Position numbers and translations under genes: made by a program. A stretch of DNA of 30,000 bases. It comes from Prorocentrum cordatum (taxonomy: Eukaryota; Sar; Dinophyceae; Prorocentrales; Prorocentraceae). The notes below the pieces were generated by a model. That model searched no databases, was not told the DNA's origin, and was given only the letters and a program-made list of their open reading frames with translations. Positions 19,196-28,100 of the stretch are shown in pieces; position 1 is the stretch's first letter, and the number at the start of each line of letters is the position of its first letter. Where the stretch lies: contig CAUYUJ010003925.1 of NCBI GenBank assembly GCA_963575745.1, forward strand, positions 455,804 to 485,803, given 5' to 3'.

Positions 19196-22100
19196 GCGCT
19201 GAGGAGGAGCAGAAGGAGGAGGAGAAGGAGGATGAGGAGGAGGAGGAGGAGGAGGAAGAGGAGGAGGAGTAGGAGAAGGAGAAGAAGAAACGATGGAGGA
19301 GGCGGAGCAGAAGGAGGAGAAGGAGGCGGAGGAAGAAGAAGAGGAAGCGGAAGAGGAGAAGGAGGAGGAGGAGGAGGAAGTGGAGGAGGAGGAGGAGGAG
19401 GAGGAGGAGGAGGAGGAGGAGCGAGGGGGGGGGGGACGAGGCGCTGGCGGTGCTGCCGGTGAGGGCGGCGGAGGGTCTCGGCAGCGCGCTGGTGGCACAG
19501 CTGCGCCCCAGCACCCGCCTCGAGGTCCTGGAGCTCGGCGCCCAGGCGGCCCGCCCCAGCTCCGCGGGCACGGCGGGCGCGCTACGCGCGCGCGTGCGGG
19601 CGACAGCGGCGGAGGCGAGCGGAGGAGGAGGAGGAGGAGGAGGAGGAGGAGGAGGAGGAGGAGGAGGAGGAGGAGGCGAGCGGAGGAGGAGGAGGAGGAC
19701 GAGGAGGAGGAGAAGGAGGAGGAGGAGGAGGAGGAGGAGGAGGAGGAGGAGGAGAAGGAGGACGAGGACGGGGACGAGGACGAGGACGAGGACGAGGAGG
19801 AGGAGGACGAGGAGGTGGGGGCTGCAGGGCTGGGTCACCGCGGTGACGGGCGCGGGCAAGCAGCTGCTGCGGAGGAGGCCGCGTGTTTTGAAAAACAAAT
19901 GGCATAACCATAAACTTTTGGCGCTCCGCGCGGATTTCTTGAATCCGCGCTGGGCCCCCCCGGGCGGCGCCTTTGGCGCCGACCCTGGCGCGCTCCGCGC
20001 GCCAGGAAGGGGGCTACAGCGCAGATCCAAGAAATCCGCGCGGACCGTCGAAAGCTGACGTTTATACCATTTTGTCTTCCTCCAGGGACGGCGAGGACCC
20101 CCTGCCCGAGGACCTCAAGGTTGGGGCGCGGGCCGAGGTGCGCTCCCTGGTCGCGCTGCGGACCGGGCACTGCCTATCCAGCCCGCTCTGCGGGGAGCTG
20201 GGCCCGGGGACGCTGGTTCGCATCGAGGAGCTCGGGGGCCCAGACGGGCGGCGCGCCCGGGTCTCCACCGGCAATGCTGGGGGTTGGCTCAGCCTTGCGA
20301 CCCCGAGCGGCAAGCTCCTCGTGGGCGCACCTGCCCTTGTTCTCCCGGCCACGGCGCGCCAGCTGAGCTCGACCTCCTTGGACCAGGGCGGTTGGCCGAG
20401 GAGGCTGCTCGAGGCCTCGCGGGACGGCGACCTCGCAGAGCTGCGGAGGCTGCTGGAGGCCGGGGCTGTGGCGGCCGAGACCGCCGACCTGCGAAGGAGG
20501 ACCCCGCTGATGTACGCGGCCGGTTTCGGGCACGCGGCCGTCGTGCGGTGCCTGCTGCAGGAGGCGCACGCCGAGGTGAACCAGGTGGACGACACGCAGA
20601 AGACGGCGCTGCACCACGCCACAAAGCCGAGGGGCGCGTCGGCGGGCCAGGTCGAGATCGTCCGCCTGCTCTGCCACGCCTCCGCCATGATCGACGCGCG
20701 CGACCACAACGGCTGCACCCCGCTGATGATGGCGTCTGCAAGCGGCAGCGTGGACGCCGCCATGGCGCTGGTGGAGTTGGGCGCCGACGTGCAGCTGCGG
20801 GACTTCGAGGGGCACCGACCGCTGAGCTACGCGAAGGAGATGGCGCACTCCGAGGAGCTGATCCAGCTGCTCCGGGTGGACAGCGACAGCGACAGCGACA
20901 GGGACACCAGCAGCGACTTCGCTGATCTGGGGGAGCCCGCCCCACTGGGCCCCGCGAGGCGGTCCTCGTTCACCAGCGCTGGCCCCGCGAGGCGATCCTC
21001 GTTCACCGGCGCCGGCTTCGGCGCATTGGGCAGGCGTCGGGCGTTGCGCAGAGTTCATGGGGGCGCGATCAACGAAGGGGGGGCGATAAGAGAGGTGCAC
21101 CCTCCGTGTGCAGCCTGGGGCCCCATCTGGGGTCCACGAGGGGCGCTGAGTGTGCACGTCTCCTTGCCCCCCCCATGCATCGCGCCCCCATCCCAGAGAT
21201 CCGATGTCGTGATTTTTCCCATGCGGGGTCTCCTGAAGTCTCGACCCATTCCCCAGGACCGGCTTTTCATCCCGAGTCGTATTTTGACGGTCCCGGGGCC
21301 CGGCAAGGGCCGCTAGAGGCCGAAAACTGCGAAACACACATCTTTCATGGATCCACTGCGAAACCTGGTTTCTGTCAAGGCGTGGGATCTCTGGGAGGAT
21401 GCAGCACCCAAGAGGCGGGGGAGCGCCAAGCGCGCCTCGATACTCTGGGTCGCCGGGCTGGGCGGCGCGGGGGACCCGGGGGGCGCGCCCTCGGCCATCG
21501 CGCTCGAGCAGGAGGCGCCCCCCGGCAGGAGCGGGCCTGGCGAAAGGGGGGGAGTGTCGACGACACGCGCAAGAGTTCGGAGGCTGATGGGCCTCCTACC
21601 CTGACACGCTGATTCAGGAATCGGCCGTTTTCGGTTCGGGAGGGGGCGTCGCGGCCGTCCTTTTTGCGGGTCCAGGTCCGTCGGTTTCGGTCCTGGGCCT
21701 GGCGAAAGGGGGGGAGTGTCGACGACACGCGCAAGAGTTCGGAGGCTGATGGTCCTCCTACCCTGACACGTTGATTCAGGAATCGGCCGTTTTCGGTTCG
21801 CGAGGGGGCGTCGCGGCCGTCCTTTTTGCGGGTCCAGGTCCGTCGATTTCGGTCCTGGGCCGTTTTCACTAAGGGCAGGTTTACGAAAGGGAGGTTTGTC
21901 CACCGCCGAAGCGTGACCCTTGGCCGTAGTGACCTTTGGTTCGGGCTCACCGGAAATCTGCTGCATGCAGCTGGTGTCGGCCCCGCCGCCGGGCCCATTC
22001 CTCGATACATGGGCGCCTCCTGGCGCCGGGAGGCGCTGGAAAAAACAGCTACGTGAGCTGATTCTCTACCCTGCCCTTTGCTACCCACCCCTTCGTTCCC

Positions 22101-25100
22101 CACGAAGGGGTCGACCACATGGAAGGGTGACCCTTGGCCGGAGTGACCCTTGGTGCGGGCTCACCGGGCCCCCCCCCGATCGCTGAGCGCGATGCGGTCG
22201 TGGCTGCTTAAGCGCGCTCGGAGTCGGCCACCTCGCGCCCCGGTAGTCCGCGCACTGAAAGGTCACTCTTGACCTCCTCCTCCTCCTCCTCCTCCTCCTT
22301 CCCTCCTCCTCCTCCTCCTCCTCCTCCTCCTCCTCCTCCTCCTCCTTCCCTCCTCCTCCTCCTCCTCCTTCCCTCCTCCTCCTCCTCCTCCTCCTCCTCC
22401 TCCTCCTCCGATGAGAACACTGCCGCGTCACTTGCGTGTAGCCGATGGTTGGGAAAGGGGGGGTTGCGAAATCTGCTGCATGCAGCTGGTTTCGGCCCCG
22501 CCGATGGGGCCCATTCCTCGATACATGGCCGCCTCCGGCGCCGGGAGGCGCCGGGGAAATCAGCTATACGCGAGCTGATTCTCACCCCCCCCCTTTGCTA
22601 TCCCCCCCTTGCGCCCGGCCCGGCAGGAGCGCGCGGGAGGCCGCCAGGGACCTGGCGCTGCAGCGGCTGCGGGCGGTCGCGGAGGATCGGCGGCGAAACC
22701 CGAACCTCGCCCTCGCCGATCGTCCGAGGAGGAAGAGCTACCCACACCTCTACCCTTTCCTCAATGTCCCTTGTCTGGGCCTCCTGGAAGGCCCTCGTCG
22801 TCACCGCTGGATTCGCCTCGAAATTCTGGTCAGAACGCACCCTGGGAGAGGTCCAGGGGGTAGCGGTCTCGGTACTTTTTGGCCCGCCCTCGCCGATCGA
22901 CGACAGAGGTCAGGAGTAGGGGAGCGAAGAGTGACATAAACATACAAACTCGAAGGTACACGCGGGTTCCTCGGACCGACGCTGGAACCCACTCCCTGGC
23001 GCGCTCCGCGCGCCAGGAGCGGCGCTGGAGGCGCCGCAGGGGGGTCCAGCCCAGAGCCGAGAAATTCGGCGAGATTCAGGCGATCGCAAACACTGATCAA
23101 GGGGGCGTGGATTAGCGACGGGTTCCGTTTCCATGGGAAGTCGCAGAGTTCCGCCGCCGAGCGAGGCGGCATTGGTCGCATTTTGGGGAGGGCACCTCCC
23201 CCGATCCATGGATTTGGCGACCGCGCGCCAAATCAAGAGATCACTAATCCATGTTTGCGCGCCCCCGAGAAATCCGAACCCCGCCCTCACCGATCGTCGG
23301 GGAACGAAAACTGACACAAACATAACAACTCGATAGTCCGCGCGGATTCGAGAGGGTCCAGCGCCGATCCGAGAAATCCGCGCGGACCTCCGAGTTGTTA
23401 TGTTTATGTAATTTTTAGTTCCCCTAGATCGACGACCGAGGCCAGGAGGTCAATAGGCAGGCCTTCATTGAGATGGGGTGATCTTCTCAACAGGCAGTGC
23501 ATCTATATGTGCTTGTTCCAACCGACTTAGCTGCGCATGATTTTCCTTTTGGAACATGGTCTCGTCTGCCCCTGAGGAGGCCGCCCCGTCTTCCAGAGCT
23601 AGCATGCAGATCGCACCGTACCACACCGCACCGCACCACCCTCGTCGATCAACGGTTCAGACAACTCGATGGGCGGCGGGGGTAGGGTTCGGCGTGCGTC
23701 GAGGACGTGGCGAAGCCCGAATCCTTTCAGGAGATATGGTGGTTGGCGGGGGGTGGTTAAGTAAGAACTCACATCTTAATAATGGGAAAATAATTACTCC
23801 TCCAAGGGGATAGTTGAAGGATTACGGCATCCATCAATATTCGGGGAACAGTTATTCCGCCGCCGACGCCGTCGCCGCCGTCGCGGAGGAATACGAGAGG
23901 GGGAGGAGTAGCAGGAGCAGGAGGAGGAGAAGGAGGCGAAGGCGAGGGCGCACTTGGGGACGCACGGAGTTTCTTGTTAGCCAAGACCTTCGGGGGAGGG
24001 GGGGCAGCATTCACCCAGAGGTCGACTACATGTAAGAGTGATCCTTCGCCGGGGTGACCGAGTGACCTTTGGTGCGAGCTCACCAGGGCCCCTCCGATCG
24101 CATAGCGCGATGCGGTAGTGGCTGCCTGCGCGCTTGGATTTGGTCACCCTCAGCCCCCTTTAGTCCGCGCACCAAAGGTCACTCTTGCCGGGGGTCACTC
24201 TTGCGTGTAGCCGCAGAGGAGCTCGTCTGGGGGACCTTCCTGGGGACCGCCTGACGGATCTATTCGACTCAAGGTCGACTCTAGTTCAACTCGAGCTCGA
24301 CTTCAACTCCAGCTTGACTCGAGTTGGGCTCCAGCTCGACTCAAGTTCGGCTCAAGTTCGACTCAGGTCGACGGACAATCGACATCGACCTCACGAGTGG
24401 AGCGAGTGGCTCCAGGCAGGTCCCCAGAGCGAGCCTCTGAGCCCAGAGGAGGCCTCCGCCCCCCGCGACCTGGAGGCCGCCGTGGAGGAGGCGGAGGAGG
24501 CGGGTGTCGAGGGCGAGGAGCTGCTCGCCGCGCGGCAGCGCCTGGAGGCGCTGCGCGAGAGAGCGAGGGCCCACGAGCGCGTGCTCGCGGCCACGGAGGC
24601 GGGCTGTGCGTGGGCCCTGCGGGGAGCCAGCTCGAGGGAGGAAGCATGGCACAAGTCGAGCAGGGGATCGGCTGCATCCTCGACCTGCCCTCACACTGCT
24701 GTTCCGTCGGCCCTGCGAACGATGGCGCAGAATTGCTTCATGGAGCTGCGGGTCATTTGAGGTATGCCTCGTGGATCCGGCGGGACAGAAAATACCGGGG
24801 GTAGGTCCGTGCTGTAGTCGATCCCCTACCCGAATCGGCACGACCTCCCGTAGGTCCGCGCGGATGTTCCTCGGGTCGGCGCTGGAGCCCCCCTTTCGGC
24901 GGCGCCTCCGCCGCCGCCCCTGGCGCGCTCCGAGACATCAGCGCCGACCTCCGGAGGCGTCTGCTCGTGCCGGCGTCCGTTCCTCGATCCGTCGCCCACG
25001 CCGAGCAGGCCGGCGTCGGGGGCCCGGACATGGACCGGGCCCGCGAGGCCCTGGCGGCCGAGGAGCCGAGGGAGGCCGCGCGGGCGCGGCTGCAGGACGC

Positions 25101-28100
25101 GGCCGTGCACGCCGACGTGGACAGCCTGCGGGCCGCGGTGGCGGCGGGGGGGGAGGCCGGCCTGGCGCCGGTGGAGCTCGCGCCGTACCAGGCTCGGCAC
25201 GAGCGAAAGATGGGTGCGGAGAGGATGGGGACGGTGTGCAGCATCAGTGCTTGTTCCTTTCGAGCAGGGCTCGCTGTCCGCGCCGCCGCGGCCTGTGTCC
25301 AGTTGCGACAGAAGGCCGGCTGCCCAACAGCGGCCGCTGTTGGTTTGGGGCAGAATTTGCTGTTGGGCATGCATTGTGCCCATCGATTTCATACAGTGGA
25401 AACCCATGTCAAGAAACACCGTACTTGCATCCAGGGTTTGGGTTTCGATGGTTTTGCTATGGACAGCGCGACGTTCCCGCACCAAACATCCATGGACGTC
25501 CTTGGGTCTCAGGGTTGGGTTTCTTGTAGAAGGTTTCCTCTGGACTAGCCTCCACTGTACCCACTTCGGGCGTCCAAATAGGAGATGATCCGCAGCGCCG
25601 AGTCCCGGCAGGAGGCGGAGGCGACGCTGCGGCGCGCGGTCGACGCCCGCAGCGTGCCGCAGCTGCGCTTCGCAGTGCAGCCCGCGCGCACGGCGTCCGT
25701 GGACGCCGCGCTCGTGGAGCTGGCCGAGCGGACGCTGCGGGAGGAGGAGCTCATTGATTTCTGAGACTCAGAGGAGGACAGGGTGCACTGTACCCTCGTT
25801 TTCCCCTTTTTGGGGCTTCCTGGGGGGCCCTCGTCGCCACCGCTGGATTCGCTTCGGAATCCTGGTGAGAACGCACCCCGGGAGAAGTCCGGGGAGTAGC
25901 GGTATTGGTTGGTACCTTTTGGTTTCCCCACCGTTGGTTTTTGAGACACCGTGGGTCGTTCAATCTTGAAAGATTGGCGGCTTTCCGATCGCCAGATCTT
26001 TCCATACCAGCCGATGCTGGGCCGCTGGCGTGCAGCCTTGAACGCCCGCGGCGGGATCGCCGACGCGTCGGCCAGGCATGACCCCGCCGTCCCCTTCCAC
26101 GTTGTCGCCATGTTGGGCCTCTTGGGAAGCCCTCGTCGCCACGGCTGGACTCGCCTTGAGATTCTGATCAGAACGCACACCCAGGAGAGGTGCAGGGAGT
26201 AGCGGTCGGTGTCTTGTGGTTTGCCCAGGAGCCGCGGTACCTGGCGCGGGAGCGGTTGGAGCGCATCCCGAGGAAGAGAAAGCGGCATACACGCCGCGTC
26301 GGCCAGCGGGCGCTGCGCCCTCCCCCCGCGGGCCTTGGGCGGCCCCATGCCCCCCCCCCCCCCCCGCGCGGGCGGCGCGGCGCGGGCGGACCCGCCGCGC
26401 TGCCCCGCCCACGCGCCGCGGGCGGCGAGGGGGCCCAGCTCCACGCCTTCCTACCTCATGCTTCTACCTACTCCTTCGGACCGGCGTGCAAGCAGAAGCT
26501 TCCCGGGCTCCTCGCGGCTTTCTCGGATCGGCGCCGGGGCCCCCCGCGGCCACGCCGGAGGCGCCGGAGGCGCCGCCCCCGGCGCGCGCCGCGCACCAGG
26601 GGGGAGGGGCAGGGTGCAGCGCCGATGCAGGACATCCGCGCGGAGCAGGCAAGCAACCACGAGCGCAGGCAAGCAAAAGCCAGGAGGGGGAAAAAAACAC
26701 AGACACAATTAATCGTCGGTTCCCAGAAAAGACGCGGAAATATGGGAAGTGGGGGGGAAGACCAAAACCCAGAAAAGATAGGAAAATATGGGGAGTCCTG
26801 TTATTTATGTGTATTTATTTGTGTGTCCCTGGGCCCCTTCAAGAAGCCAAGTACAGTCGACCATGACAGAAAGGACGGGGCAACTTTCCAAGGCTACCCT
26901 GGCATCCCTTGCCCCTTCGGTATTCGGCATCCTTCGGCGTTCTGCTGCGCTCCGCACGGAAAAGTCAGCATGGCGTTCCAAGGACATTGCATCCTTGCAG
27001 CGCATGCTTATTATCCTGGTCGCATGTATCCGGACGGACGCGTGGGCAGTCAAGCGCGCATTGTGGCAGCCTGACGAGACGGCAGGACACCGAGAGGTCT
27101 GCTCAGACGTGCTGCGACACATTGTAAACTGCAGATGCTCCTTGCTATCTCAGTCTCCCGTCGGCGCCGGGGTCCCCCTGACGCCGCCTCCAGCGCCGCC
27201 CCCGTGGAGAGACCCCGCGCCATAGCTTGCCTATGGCAGGTTGGCTCGTGTTGCGATCCCAGTTTGCCTGGCGGCCTTCTGCTTCGCGCTGCTGTGCCAT
27301 TCACGCCGCAATGTGATTCAGTGATCGCGCGTTCCCCATGTCTTCTTCTCCCGAACAAGCAAACCATGGAGAAACCCCGCGCGGACCCGAACAAAAGTCC
27401 GCGCGGATCTCCAAGCGCGGATCCAGGGCGCCCGGGCAGAGATCCCGTCGCCGATCTCGCCGGCCGTGGGGGGGGGGGGGGGCCACCTCCTCCTCCTCCT
27501 CCTCTTCCTCCTCCTCCTCCTCCTCCTCCTCCTCCTCCTCCTCCTGCCCCCTCGTCCTCACCCGTCCTCCTCCTCCTCCTCCTCCTCCTCCTCCTCCTCC
27601 TCACCCCCCCGACGCCGCGATTTTTCCCACAGCGTCGACGCCCAGAGAGGTCCGGGACCGTCGGACGACGGGCGCCGTCCGGATCTCGCGTGGTGGCCCG
27701 GGACCAGCACGCGGGCGACGAGGCAAAGGTGACGTCGGGCGTGTCCCTCTACAGGAGGTATGTTCAAAAATCGTCGTGAAGTCGTATGTGGACGATTTCT
27801 GTGTAGTTTTGAGCAGTTTTGCAAGTTTCTTGATGTTTGGCATTTTTCGTTCAAAATCATCTGCCTGTAGGAGGACACGCCCGACCTAAAGCAAAGGGGG
27901 TCCCCACGCGAGAGGGCAGGGCAACTTGACACGATGGCACGCGCATGCTGCTCGCGCGTCGCACGACGCCCCGAAGGGGGCGCTTCGCGTGCGCAGGGGT
28001 GGCCTGACGAGGGCGCCCGTCGTGATTTTGTCACGACGTCGTGATTTTTCATTTTGTTTCGCAACGTCGATCCCTTCCCCGGGACCGGCCTCTCATCCAG

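Larger units (their letters stand above)
21034..22626 (+). other. Intron 4: mosaic of dispersed repeats
   Basis: It contains families F, E (tandem), C, D and a CTC microsatellite, described separately. The stretch 21346-21540 has open frames in all three phases (one reads TQEAGERQARLDTLGRRAG) and could hide an extra exon, but the exon 4 to exon 5 phase fits without it. Confidence 0.45.

Noticed and set aside
18885-20030. 381-residue minus-strand open frame rich in Leu, Pro and Ser
   Set aside because: It is produced by reading through GGA/TCC microsatellites and the complement of exons 1-3; the composition is pure repeat.
21346-21604. Extra exon between exon 4 and exon 5
   Set aside because: All three frames are open, none shows the helical pattern clearly, and exon 4 joins exon 5 in phase without it. 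Kept only as a note in intron 4.
24331-24348. Second spliced-leader relic (GGCTCAAG match)
   Set aside because: The match is part of the TTCGGCTCAAGTTCGACTCA-type internal repeats of family M and lacks the CCATTTT part.
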